Assembly: GCA_016235085.1 (NCBI GenBank)
Contig: JACRMA010000118.1
Coordinates: forward strand, 1 to 43,829
Source: Candidatus Zixiibacteriota bacterium
GTDB lineage: Bacteria; Zixibacteria; MSB-5A5; WJJR01
DNA length: 43,829 nt
Direction of reading: 5' to 3'
The stretch's first letter is position 1; each line of letters opens with the position of its first letter. Under the pieces are notes generated by a model. That model was not told the DNA's origin. It searched no databases and saw nothing but the letters and a program-made list of their open reading frames with translations. This document shows positions 27,382 through 35,622 of this stretch, in pieces. The position numbers and the translations under genes are program-made.

Positions 27382-28590
27382 GTGCACTCCGGACGACTCA
27401 TCATCGGTGCCGCCGCGGCCGCGTTCCTTTGTTCGATTGCGTCCGGTCATGCCGCCGGCATGAAACTTGGAGCACGCTCTCAGGACGTTCGTGTCCAGAG
27501 GGCCGCCGATTCGGCGTTCAGCCAGCGGCAACTCGATGACCCGAAGGCGCAAACTCCTGAAGTTCAGCCCCGCATACCGAATCCGCCACCCGCGCCCGCG
27601 AAGAAGAAAACCCGCTCCAGCGCCTCGCTCCGTGGGCGGTGGGAATCCGGCCTCTCTGTGCGGGGGTATTACGACGGCAATATCCTCGATTATTCGCAGC
27701 GAGACCTGGATCACTTCAAATCACGGACGCATCTCAACAAGTTCGCACTGGAAACGACCGACGACTGGGTGAGCGATCTCGGCGGTGACGTCGGCCGCCG
27801 CTGGGGCTCCAGATCGCGCAATGAGTACCGCGTTCGACTTTCCGCTGACGTACACTGGTATGCTCGCAACCAAATCAAAAATTGGGTCGACTATGCCGCG
27901 GAGGGCCGCTGGGCACGCCGCAAGACGACGCTCATCGCCCATCTGGGCTGGACCCCGCATTTCTACGTCCGCGAACTTCAGGCACGGAATATTCCTCGTC
28001 AATACCCCGCGTCACCGCCCTACAGGGCCGCCGAATACCACGCCTGGTCGGCAAATCTGGAGTATCGATTTCAATCCGCCCTCCCCTTGGAACACCGCCT
28101 TTCTGCGGGTTGGAAGCGGACCGACTACAGCCACGTTTTCGACGAACGCGACAACTCAACGTACTGGGCAGAGTATGGATGGCAGGTTCCCCTGACGGCG
28201 GCTTCGAGCGCTTCCTGGAGTTACCGCTATGCCTCGGTTCTTACGGCCGGAAGGAATCTCCCCGCCAATTTCGTGGACATCAGCCGCAGCGAACATACGC
28301 TGCAAGCCGGGCTCGAGTACGACAGCCCCCATTCACCGCTCGGGGCCGCACTGGCCGTCGCCTATGAGCGCCAGAATTTCACTTCGGGCAAGTCCACTGA
28401 TTTCGATCACTACGGCCGGCACGATGACGAGGTGCGCATCGTCCCGGAAATTCGGTTGACCCTATCCGGCGGGTGGCGATACAAACTGTTCTATCAGTGG
28501 ACTCACGATACGTCGAATTCGAAACAGACAGCCGACTTCGGCGCCTTCAGTGACAATCAACTCGGACTGCGAGTGACTCACACATTCTAG
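27382..28590 (+). CDS. Predicted outer-membrane beta-barrel protein of the pgs operon
   Basis: 402 residues with a GTG start four bases after the previous stop and a signal peptide ending near GHAAG. After a proline-rich linker (RIPNPPPAPAKKK) the protein is full of alternating aromatic strands such as WESGLSVRGYYDGNI, YRVRLSADVHWYARN and WRYKLFYQWTHD, and it ends in phenylalanine (VTHTF). Both are standard signs of an outer-membrane barrel. No named family is recognised. As the only barrel in the operon it is the natural candidate for a polymer exit channel or surface anchor. Confidence 0.8.
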   Translation: MHSGRLIIGAAAAAFLCSIASGHAAGMKLGARSQDVRVQRAADSAFSQRQLDDPKAQTPEVQPRIPNPPPAPAKKKTRSSASLRGRWESGLSVRGYYDGNILDYSQRDLDHFKSRTHLNKFALETTDDWVSDLGGDVGRRWGSRSRNEYRVRLSADVHWYARNQIKNWVDYAAEGRWARRKTTLIAHLGWTPHFYVRELQARNIPRQYPASPPYRAAEYHAWSANLEYRFQSALPLEHRLSAGWKRTDYSHVFDERDNSTYWAEYGWQVPLTAASSASWSYRYASVLTAGRNLPANFVDISRSEHTLQAGLEYDSPHSPLGAALAVAYERQNFTSGKSTDFDHYGRHDDEVRIVPEIRLTLSGGWRYKLFYQWTHDTSNSKQTADFGAFSDNQLGLRVTHTF

Positions 28591-28595
28591 CCATC

Positions 28596-29885
28596 ATGAA
28601 ACGATCACGCACGATTTGGGCACTTCTGGCGATGCTGTTGTTGGCAGGGTGTGCCAGCCCCATCAAATCTCCGCCGTCGTCCCACTTTCCCGCGATGGCG
28701 CCCGATGGCTCGCGTGTGATTATCGGGTTTACCGATGCATTGTCAGACAGATTCGGACGCGAGAATGTAGAAGTCACCGCTTCTGACGGAACCCGGCTGA
28801 TGATCGACTCAGTATCTCTCGATTCCGTATCGGGGACGATGCTGGAGATTGACGTTTCCCCGGCCTACGATCTGCGGACTCCGCTTCGTGTGAAGGTCTT
28901 CGGACTCTATTTTCTGCGCGGTCCCGCGGTCTCCGAACAGCCGCTCGAGTTGACGATCGCTCCCGGCGTACTCTACAACCGCGATATCGCCCCCTTTCTT
29001 GCCGCCCGGTGTTCCGCGTGTCATGGCGCATCGAATCCCGGTGGGGGATACCGGACCGATTCGCGCGCGGCGCTTTATGCGTTCGGCAGCGACTCGGTCG
29101 ACTTGAACCGCTCGCCGGACCTGATTCCGGGGAATGACCGCTGCCAACTGGCGGTCAAGACGTCATTCACCGGCCGCGAATTCTACCGCGCGAATCTCGA
29201 GTTCTTCGAGGCGGAATTGATCCGGCAATGGATTCTCAACGGCGACGCGGCCGATGTCCGTCCGGCGGGACAGCCGGGCTCAATCACGGCGCTGGTCCGC
29301 AATTTCACTCTCGTCAATGTCGGATTCCCCGCACAGCCGGATCTGTCCCAAGCTCTCCAGCCGTCGAATTATCGCCTCGTCGATCTCGATGTCGCCGGTC
29401 CGCCCTTCACACCGGCCAGTGTCGAGGCCGAATCGCACGGTAGCACCATCGTTACGCTTCGTTTCCCGCAACAGAAGATGTATCACCACTACCAACTGAC
29501 AGTCGGCGCGATGCACGACCAATATGGATCGCTCATGTTCGACTCGGCCACGGCCGGGTACCGGGCTCTGTTATCGTACACGGTTGACATCGCTCCGCTA
29601 TTCGCCCGGACCTGCAATAACTGCCACGGGCCGTCGGCCTCCGATTCACTGTGCGGCTCCTACCGGACAGACTCATACGGTGCCCTCTTCGGCTACGGCT
29701 CCGATTCCACGCTCGACACGCGCAACCGCAATCTGGAACCCGCCGATTCGATTTGTGCGATCGTCACCAAGACCCGCCAGATTGACGGCAAGACCGGCAA
29801 GTGCGCCATGCGTGTCCCGCTTTCCCCCATGGAATCACACCTGATCACCGACTGGGTCATCAACTACTACGCCCGTGAGAATTAG
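28596..29885 (+). CDS. Lipoprotein with two planctomycete-type cytochrome c (CxxCH) domains
   Basis: 429 residues. The lipobox LLAGC (Cys19) marks a lipoprotein. Two CxxCH haem-attachment motifs occur: CSACH at 139-143 and CNNCH at 340-344. Each is followed by GxYRTDS(R/Y)(A/G)AL(Y/F)(A/G)(F/Y)GSDS and then a C-x2 to C-x4 segment, so the two domains are a duplication. This pattern resembles the PSCyt1 planctomycete-type cytochrome c domain. An Ig-like strand region (residues 40-120, repeated near 235-310) precedes each. Haem binding is predicted from the motif only. The gene follows the barrel gene by five bases, so it belongs to the pgs operon, where a redox protein is unexpected. Confidence 0.85.
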   Translation: MKRSRTIWALLAMLLLAGCASPIKSPPSSHFPAMAPDGSRVIIGFTDALSDRFGRENVEVTASDGTRLMIDSVSLDSVSGTMLEIDVSPAYDLRTPLRVKVFGLYFLRGPAVSEQPLELTIAPGVLYNRDIAPFLAARCSACHGASNPGGGYRTDSRAALYAFGSDSVDLNRSPDLIPGNDRCQLAVKTSFTGREFYRANLEFFEAELIRQWILNGDAADVRPAGQPGSITALVRNFTLVNVGFPAQPDLSQALQPSNYRLVDLDVAGPPFTPASVEAESHGSTIVTLRFPQQKMYHHYQLTVGAMHDQYGSLMFDSATAGYRALLSYTVDIAPLFARTCNNCHGPSASDSLCGSYRTDSYGALFGYGSDSTLDTRNRNLEPADSICAIVTKTRQIDGKTGKCAMRVPLSPMESHLITDWVINYYAREN

Positions 29886-29955
29886 GCGGAACCCTCCCCC
29901 TGTCTTCTTGATCTCAGAGGTAGCACCGCCGGCCTTTTCCTAAGTCACGAAATGG

Positions 29956-30010
29956 CGAAGGGTCTGCCGTCCATCCCCTGATTCAGGGACGGAAACTCCA
30001 GATCCTTCAC
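29956..30010. repeat. GAAGG(A/G)TCTG...CAGATCCTTC inverted repeat, copy 1
   Basis: The arms GAAGGGTCTG and CTCCAGATCCTTC can pair, and inside them CCGTCC/GGACGG forms a second stem. A related copy with GAAGGATCTGCTGTCCGTCC lies at 35517-35574. Copy 1 sits between the convergent ends of the pgs operon and the beta-helix gene, where it could act as a two-way terminator. Confidence 0.6.
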
Positions 30011-30124
30011 CCATCACGCCGGATTCAGTGTGGCTTCCCAGCCATCGCCTGCGCCAAGTGATGACTCCGGCTGTTCTGTATTTCACCAGTGACTCATTAA
30101 CCCGCGCGCTTTCCCCAAAGTCCG

Positions 30125-31843
30125 TTACGGGCAGTTCCCTGGGTACGGATCGCACGCGCAGGGATTGCACGGCGGGTTCCCACCCTGGAAGGCGTAGTCA
30201 ATCATACGGACAACATCGAGGACGTCGTCGACCCCGTCACAATTGACGTCACCCCGGTCGACGTGGGGACAGCCGGCATCCTGGGCCGGCTGCGCGCCCC
30301 CGGAAAAGGCATGGTCGATCAGTGTGACAATGTCCAGAACATCGATCGCGTCATCGTTTCCCGTCACGTCACCATGGTGCACACACCCGATCTGATCCGG
30401 ATTGGGGTAGACTGGACAGTTGTCGCACGCGTCGCCGATTCCGTCGCCATCACCATCCACCTGACTCAGATTCGCCACCGTGGGACAGTTGTCACAGATA
30501 TCGCCGATCCCATCATGGTCTGTGTCTGTCTGATCGGGATTCGCGATCGACGGGCAGTTGTCCACCGGGCACGTGTTGGGAAACCCCGGATCACCGAATC
30601 CATCCCCGTCAGAGTCGGTGCAGGCATCGCACACATCACCACGGCCATCGTGATCGGCATCTTCCTGAAGCGGATTGGCGATGTCGGGGCAATTGTCGTC
30701 TAAGTCCGGAACCCCATCGCCATCGAGATCCAGAAGATCGCCGTCGGGTCCTCCGTAGGCTCCCATGTCGTTTCGGGTGGTCCCCATCGCAGGATACAGC
30801 GCCATCCCTGGGGCTCCCGGATCCTCGATGTCATTGAACGAGGGCGATGGATCGCCAGCATCGATCGCGGGTGAACCGGCGTTCAACTGAAAACTGCTGA
30901 GGTCGGCAAATGAAGGGAGCAGATTGATATTCCCGGTGCCGGCATACCCTCCGCTGACATCGGAGTACGTGACATTTGCCGTTCCTCCGAACATCAGCTT
31001 GATCTGGACCGATGTGTTACTCCAGAGAATACCGTTGGCGACAACCGCGGTCCCCGCAAACGACACGACGCCTCCACTTCCGGCGCCACCACTGACATTG
31101 GCATAGAGAACGTTGTTAAACTGTGTGGTCGCCGGTGTCGCGCCATTCAGCCAGACAGATCCGCCACCGTACGAACCCACCGCCCGATTGGCATTGAGAA
31201 TGTTATTTCTTACGGTGGCGCGCACCGGGAAGTTCAGCACGATTCCCGATCCATATGCCCCGACATTGTCAATGAATGTGTTGTACAAGATCCGGGGGCT
31301 GCCATCGCCGGCACGGATACCGCCGCCGCCATAACTCGTCACTCCGCCACCGGCGAGGTAATTGCTCTGAAACAGATTGTGCCGGATCGTCGGTGACGTG
31401 TAGGCGCAGAGAATACCCCCGCCTTCGCGAAAATACCCCGCCCCGTGCTCATCGTGCCAGACCGTCCCCAGGCCATTGGCCAGGGTGAATCCCTGAATGA
31501 CCGTCCGCGCGTCCTCGCCATCGATCACCACAATCACGCTCGCCGTGTCGGGCTTGACCGGTGCGCTGCCGTCGATGATTGTGCTGGCGATAAACGACGG
31601 ATCCTTGGCCAGCACATAATGACTGGTTAGCACGATCCTCTTGCCGAACATTCGCAAATTCTCAAAGTACATGCCGGGCGCAACCAGGACTGTGTCCCCG
31701 TTGGCAGCCGCATTGATACCGGCCTGTAGCGTCGGCTGATCCGCAGGGACATTGATTGTGGCGGCGCTCGATTCTGCTGCGATGCCAATGACAGCCAGCC
31801 CCAGCGAGGCCACCACGGCCAAACCAAATCCGTTTCTCTTCAT
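30125..31843 (-). CDS. Secreted beta-helix protein with thrombospondin-3-like repeats and dockerin-like tail
   Basis: 572 residues from ATG 31843, fixed by AAAGGAG seven bases upstream and a signal peptide ([20 protein letters not shown]). Residues 30-330 form a right-handed parallel beta-helix of the pectin-lyase fold, opening with [25 protein letters not shown]. Residues of about 345-480 hold four to five calcium-binding repeats (DxDxDGxxDxxDNCP), as in thrombospondin type 3. The tail has two dockerin-like loops, [19 protein letters not shown] and [18 protein letters not shown]. No pectinase catalytic residues are identifiable. It is likely a large secreted or surface protein of unknown ligand, sharing the tail type with the Asp-box protein. 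Confidence 0.88.
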   Translation of the reverse strand: MKRNGFGLAVVASLGLAVIGIAAESSAATINVPADQPTLQAGINAAANGDTVLVAPGMYFENLRMFGKRIVLTSHYVLAKDPSFIASTIIDGSAPVKPDTASVIVVIDGEDARTVIQGFTLANGLGTVWHDEHGAGYFREGGGILCAYTSPTIRHNLFQSNYLAGGGVTSYGGGGIRAGDGSPRILYNTFIDNVGAYGSGIVLNFPVRATVRNNILNANRAVGSYGGGSVWLNGATPATTQFNNVLYANVSGGAGSGGVVSFAGTAVVANGILWSNTSVQIKLMFGGTANVTYSDVSGGYAGTGNINLLPSFADLSSFQLNAGSPAIDAGDPSPSFNDIEDPGAPGMALYPAMGTTRNDMGAYGGPDGDLLDLDGDGVPDLDDNCPDIANPLQEDADHDGRGDVCDACTDSDGDGFGDPGFPNTCPVDNCPSIANPDQTDTDHDGIGDICDNCPTVANLSQVDGDGDGIGDACDNCPVYPNPDQIGCVHHGDVTGNDDAIDVLDIVTLIDHAFSGGAQPAQDAGCPHVDRGDVNCDGVDDVLDVVRMIDYAFQGGNPPCNPCACDPYPGNCP

Positions 31844-32129
31844 GACAACTCCTTTGGACACAAGGGTCCCGATGTCAGCGCAGCAGCAGCCGCGCATCCG
31901 GCTTGTTGTCGCCGGGAGCAGGCGGGGCAATGCGCGCTCACCTGTTCATGCGGAAGACTTCAATGCTCCGATCGGCCGATCCGGGACAATCGGCGATCGC
32001 AGCCGGCCTTCCACCTGCCCGCAAGATATCGGGATGGTGCAACGGCGATATGAATCTGTGTTGAAGTGCAACTTGCGGGGGATAAGCGGCCGGTTTCGCG
32101 TGACGAGTGGCGCTCCGGCGAATGGCAAA

Positions 32130-32879
32130 CTATAATGCGCCATCCAGATTCTGACGGTATCGCCGGCTGACGGTCAGACGGGTTCCATCGCGAAGCTTAA
32201 GCACATACTCGCCCTTCCCCATCGCGTGCAGTTCTTTGATGCGGCTGATATTCACAATGATATTGCGGTGGACACGCCGGAAGGTCTTCTGATCCAGACG
32301 TTCCTCCATGCTCTTCATCGTCTGGCGATACAGGTGCTTCTGTCCGCCGGCATGGATCGTCACGTAGTTCCCCGCTGATTCGACCCAGTCGATTTCACTG
32401 ACGGCGACCAGAACCCCCCGCCCCACCGATTTGATCAGGATGCGTTCATCCTTCCGGTCAGCCGGCCGGAGATCAGCCAGCAGGGCCTGAATCTGGGCCT
32501 GGGTGATTGCCGCCTGTCCGTGAGCCATGTGCTCCCGTGCTCGTTGCACTGCCCGGTTGAAACGGTCCCGGTCGAACGGCTTCAGAATGTAATCGAGTGC
32601 ATGCACTTCGAAGGCGCGCACGGCAAACTGATCGTATGCCGTCACGAAGATGATCGCGGGAAGCGTGGCGTCACCCGCCTGCTGCAGCACACCGAAGCCA
32701 TCCAGTTCGGGCATCTGAATATCGAGGAACACCACATCCGGCGCCTGCATCCGAATCGCCTCGGCCGCCTCGCGGCCATTCGCGCATTCACCGACCACGG
32801 TCACATCGGGAATATCCGCCAACAGCGCCCTGATGCGCTTGCGCGCCAGCGGTTCATCATCGGCGATAAGAACGCGCAT
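32130..32879 (-). CDS. LytTR-family response regulator
   Basis: 249 residues from ATG 32879 (GGAAG just upstream; the open frame extends to 32984 over the kinase gene). The receiver domain shows IADDEP with Asp7-Asp8 and phospho-acceptor Asp53 in FLDIQMPELDG, then TAYDQFAVRAFEVHALDYILKPF. The C-terminal LytTR DNA-binding domain contains DWVESAGNYVTIHAG and FRRVHRNIIVNISRIKEL. It should bind DNA as a dimer when phosphorylated by the kinase encoded immediately upstream; the gap is only eight bases. Targets are unknown. Confidence 0.93.
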   Translation of the reverse strand: MRVLIADDEPLARKRIRALLADIPDVTVVGECANGREAAEAIRMQAPDVVFLDIQMPELDGFGVLQQAGDATLPAIIFVTAYDQFAVRAFEVHALDYILKPFDRDRFNRAVQRAREHMAHGQAAITQAQIQALLADLRPADRKDERILIKSVGRGVLVAVSEIDWVESAGNYVTIHAGGQKHLYRQTMKSMEERLDQKTFRRVHRNIIVNISRIKELHAMGKGEYVLKLRDGTRLTVSRRYRQNLDGAL

Positions 32880-32887
32880 TGCTTCCG

Positions 32888-33937
32888 CTATTCCTGCGCC
32901 GTCGAGGAGGTGAGGATCGGGGGCTGCAATGGCAGATGGATCGTGATTGTGAGCCCGTCGGAATCCACCATCGAAAACCGGCACCGGTCACCATAGAGCT
33001 GTTGCAGCCGTTCACGGACATTGGCCAGCCCCACCCCGTTGCCGTTGCTGCTCTGCGCTGTCCGGTCCAGACCGACCCCGTCGTCCGATACTTCGAGACG
33101 AAGCTTCTCCCCCTCGCACACAGCGCTCACCCGCACCGTTCCCCCCGCGGCCTTTGGGGTGATCCCGTGACGGATCGCGTTCTCCACCAGCGGTTGCAGG
33201 ATCAGATTGGGTACCTCCACATCGAGCGCCTGCGGTGACACGTGGATTTCGGTCCGCAACCGATCCGAAAACCGGATCCGCTCGACCTCGAGATACTTCT
33301 CCACGCGGTCGGCCGCCTCGACGTCTTCACGCATCAAAGCCGAGATCGTGTGCAGGGTATTGAACAGAAAGTGCGGCTGAAGCTGCGCCTTGAGCGCCTG
33401 CAATTGCGCCCCCGCCAGACGCGTGCGCAGCTCGGCCGCCAGCAACTCCTCCTGCCGGTGCCGCCGGGCGTAGGCGATGACATACGATGCCACGGCGATC
33501 AGCGCATACGTCAGCATGGTCGTGTGAAACCGGTTCCGCAGCATCAGCCAGAACGCATCCGAAACTGTCTCCAGTCCCGGCATGTGGACCCCATGCATGT
33601 AGTAGTAATCGATCGACCGATTGGCGCTGGCGTAGATGAACACATGGACAAGCGATATCAATGATCCGGCGACGAGATGAATCACCAGCGACATGCGCCA
33701 CTTCATGCGGTCGAATCGCAGCCGGGCACACAGCTTGAAGATGGCAACGCTGAAGATTCCCCAAAGGTACCACTCGACCAATCCCAGAAGCAGTGACTCC
33801 GACCACGTGATCGGATCCTTCGCATTCTTAAACAGGATGTACCAGCGTGTGGCCCAGAAAACGCCCAAGAGCGTCCAGCCCAACACGAAGAGCGCCCATC
33901 GCGGAAACTTACTTTCGATTGAACGACTCGGCGTCAT
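32888..33937 (-). CDS. LytS/YehU-type sensor histidine kinase
   Basis: 349 residues. Four membrane helices fill the first 155 residues, and there is no recognisable ligand domain. The His_kinase (LytS-type) domain has the phospho-acceptor in LQPHFLFNTLHTISAL (His189), the N-box LILQPLVENAIRHG and the ATP-binding GVGLANVRERL. It forms a two-component system with the LytTR regulator that follows. Similar pairs control cell-wall, surface polymer or nutrient responses, but the signal cannot be read here. Confidence 0.92.
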   Translation of the reverse strand: MTPSRSIESKFPRWALFVLGWTLLGVFWATRWYILFKNAKDPITWSESLLLGLVEWYLWGIFSVAIFKLCARLRFDRMKWRMSLVIHLVAGSLISLVHVFIYASANRSIDYYYMHGVHMPGLETVSDAFWLMLRNRFHTTMLTYALIAVASYVIAYARRHRQEELLAAELRTRLAGAQLQALKAQLQPHFLFNTLHTISALMREDVEAADRVEKYLEVERIRFSDRLRTEIHVSPQALDVEVPNLILQPLVENAIRHGITPKAAGGTVRVSAVCEGEKLRLEVSDDGVGLDRTAQSSNGNGVGLANVRERLQQLYGDRCRFSMVDSDGLTITIHLPLQPPILTSSTAQE

Positions 33938-34184
33938 CGGTCGTAAGGCGGAGTTCGGTGGCGTTCCTGACGAATGTTCATTCTTTGACCGCCGAATCGG
34001 CGTGCCTCGCCCAATCTGCGGTTCGGTGTTGGTTCACCAATCCAACCCAAGATACAGATTTTGTGAAATCCGACAAGCCGCTCGCTTCGAACGGCATCAA
34101 AAACAAACGAGATGGTCGCCGTTCAGATCTTGTGATCTGAACAACGGCCATCCCATCCTCTGTCTGATTCGCTCGTATTCGGGG

Positions 34185-34505
34185 TCAGCGTCCCGCGACC
34201 GGCGCCTTCTTCAGCGTCTGATTCGGCTTCAAGAGCAGGAACTGATGTCCTTCCTCCTGCTTGATCCGTTTGAAGACATCACAATTCATGCAAGTGAGCT
34301 GCTTATCCGCAAACGACCCCTGAACCTTGCCGCCGCAGAAGGTCCCGGCAACCGCCCAGCACAACCGTCCGCCGTTTTTGCCCGAATTATGACCATTTGA
34401 GGTCACATCCGTCGATGCCGGACACACGCCCATCTCGGCAACCTTCGCGCCACCCGGTCCCCGGCCGCAATTCTTGATCTCCCAACAGTTTGCCTTTTGA
34501 CTCAT
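34185..34505 (-). CDS. Two-CW domain protein
   Basis: 106 residues from ATG 34505, preceded by AAAGGGAGG. Cysteine-tryptophan pairs appear in NCWEIKNCG near the start and RLCWAVAGTFCGG in the middle, with further cysteines in CPAS and LTCMNCDVF. This is the small two-CW arrangement often seen alone or beside sensor proteins, presumably binding a metal or cluster. It lies upstream of the LytS/LytTR pair on the same strand but about 250 bases away, so a shared transcript is uncertain. Confidence 0.75.
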   Translation of the reverse strand: MSQKANCWEIKNCGRGPGGAKVAEMGVCPASTDVTSNGHNSGKNGGRLCWAVAGTFCGGKVQGSFADKQLTCMNCDVFKRIKQEEGHQFLLLKPNQTLKKAPVAGR

Positions 34506-34672
34506 TTCCGCCTCCCTTTGCCCCTTTGCAAAGAGTATCGGTAAGATGACAATCACCTTTCGTGATTAAGCGATCTTGAAATTAGCGAAGTTGAGGTTGC
34601 AATTGATTGCAGAGTACAAGCGGCCACGATCGCTGCGGATGTACCGGTCAGGGCCATGCGCCCTTAACGTCT

Positions 34673-34790
34673 TTCCCGCGAAAGCGGGAACCCAGGGACA
34701 CCCTGAGCGGGGCGAAGCATCCTCGACGTCTTTCCCGCGAAAGCGGGAACCCAGCCGCCGAGGTGCCCATGGACTCCCGCGTTCGCGGGA
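34673..34790. repeat. Tandem palindromes TTCCCGCGAAAGCGGGAA
   Basis: Two identical 18-base palindromes at 34673-34690 and 34732-34749, each followed by CCCAG, and a shorter variant TCCCGCGTTCGCGGGA at 34775-34790. They belong to the same family as 13379-13398. Spacing is 59 and 43 bases, and the flanks ACGTCTTTCCCGCG are shared by the first two, pointing to local duplication. Confidence 0.8.
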
Positions 34791-34832
34791 AACACATTGG
34801 GGAAGACACCACAGGGAGTGAGGCTCCGAGGG

Positions 34833-34890
34833 AGGGCGAGGCTCCTGCCGAGCCATTTTTCCGCGCGAACGCAAGCCCGGCCCGCCTCGC
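34833..34890 (+). repeat. GGCGAGGCTCCTGCCGA repeat, copy 2
   Basis: Shares AGGGCGAGGCTCCTGCCGA with the minus strand of 1439-1457 and continues with similarity (TTTTTCCGCGCGAACGCAAG against TTCTTTCGCGTGCGGAAGCAAG). It may form a stem through GGCTC/GAGCC. Confidence 0.55.
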
Positions 34891-34911
34891 CCCAGATGCC
34901 CTACTCTCGCT

Positions 34912-35349
34912 TTACGCCTTCACCACCACGACCGCGCAATGCGCGCAACGCGTGGCCTTGATCGGAATAGCCGACAGACACTCAGGACAACTCTTGGTGG
35001 CCGGTGGCGCTGCTTCTTCCGGCTTCTTCATCTTGTTCATCGCCTTGATGAGCAAGAAGATCACGAACGCCACGATGACGAAGTCGATCACCGTGTTGAT
35101 AAACACGCCGTAATTGATCGTCGGCGCCCCGGCCGCCTGCGCCGCCGCCAGCGATGCATACGGTCCGCCTTTGAGCGTGATAAACAGGCTCGAGAAGTTC
35201 ACATTGCCCAGCATCAATCCCAATGGCGGCATCAGAACATCCGCGACAATCGACGAAACAATCTTACCAAAGGCGGCGCCGATAATGATACCGACAGCCA
35301 TGTCCACCACATTGCCGCGCATGGCGAATTTCTTGAATTCCTGGAGCAT
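34912..35349 (-). CDS. mscL: Large-conductance mechanosensitive channel MscL with C-terminal zinc ribbon
   Basis: 145 residues from ATG 35349. AGGAGG lies exactly six bases before it, while the earlier ATG at 35355 abuts the site, so the site decides the start. [27 protein letters not shown] is the classic MscL N-terminus and first helix; [26 protein letters not shown] is the second helix. The channel opens under membrane tension to release solutes. After the usual end comes a treble of residues CPEC...CAHC (Cys121, 124, 135, 138), a zinc ribbon not found in model MscL proteins but known as an added tail in some lineages. Transcribed alone. Confidence 0.95.
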   Translation of the reverse strand: MLQEFKKFAMRGNVVDMAVGIIIGAAFGKIVSSIVADVLMPPLGLMLGNVNFSSLFITLKGGPYASLAAAQAAGAPTINYGVFINTVIDFVIVAFVIFLLIKAMNKMKKPEEAAPPATKSCPECLSAIPIKATRCAHCAVVVVKA

Positions 35350-35516
35350 GCTCATCCTCCTCTGTCGAAACGGTTGAATCGACTCACTGAGATTTCCCGG
35401 TATCATTTAATGCCATCTGAGCCCACCATTGTCAGCCTGACTCCCCCCACCGTCATCCGGCCCCCCCAGCATTGTCAGCCTGGCTCCCCCCAATGTCATC
35501 CTGAGGAGCGAAGCGA

Positions 35517-35574
35517 CGAAGGATCTGCTGTCCGTCCCGTGCACGGCAGGCACACAACTGCAGATCCTTCGTCG
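35517..35574. repeat. GAAGGATCTG...CAGATCCTTC inverted repeat, copy 2
   Basis: The arms CGAAGGATCTGC (35517 onward) and GCAGATCCTTCG (ending near 35572) form a 12-base stem around GTCCGTCCC and GTGCACGGC. Related to 29956-30010. It is preceded by TCCTGAGGAGCGAAGCGA and by two short GTCAGCCTG-CTCCCCCCA direct repeats at about 35429 and 35474. Confidence 0.7.
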
Positions 35575-35622
35575 CGGGGTGCGTTGATTCTCGCACGCCT
35601 CCGAACTCTGCAGTCCGCCGGC

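Larger units (their letters stand above)
34506..34911. other. Repeat-filled gap between the two-CW gene and mscL
   Basis: 406 bases with no gene. They hold the two-CW ribosome-binding site, two TTCCCGCGAAAGCGGGAA palindromes plus a variant, and a GGCGAGGCTCCTGCCGA repeat. Short open frames here only follow the repeats. Confidence 0.7.

Noticed and set aside
34673-34790. CRISPR array
   Set aside because: The three palindromes have unequal spacing, the third is diverged, and the same unit occurs singly elsewhere; this is a palindromic repeat family.
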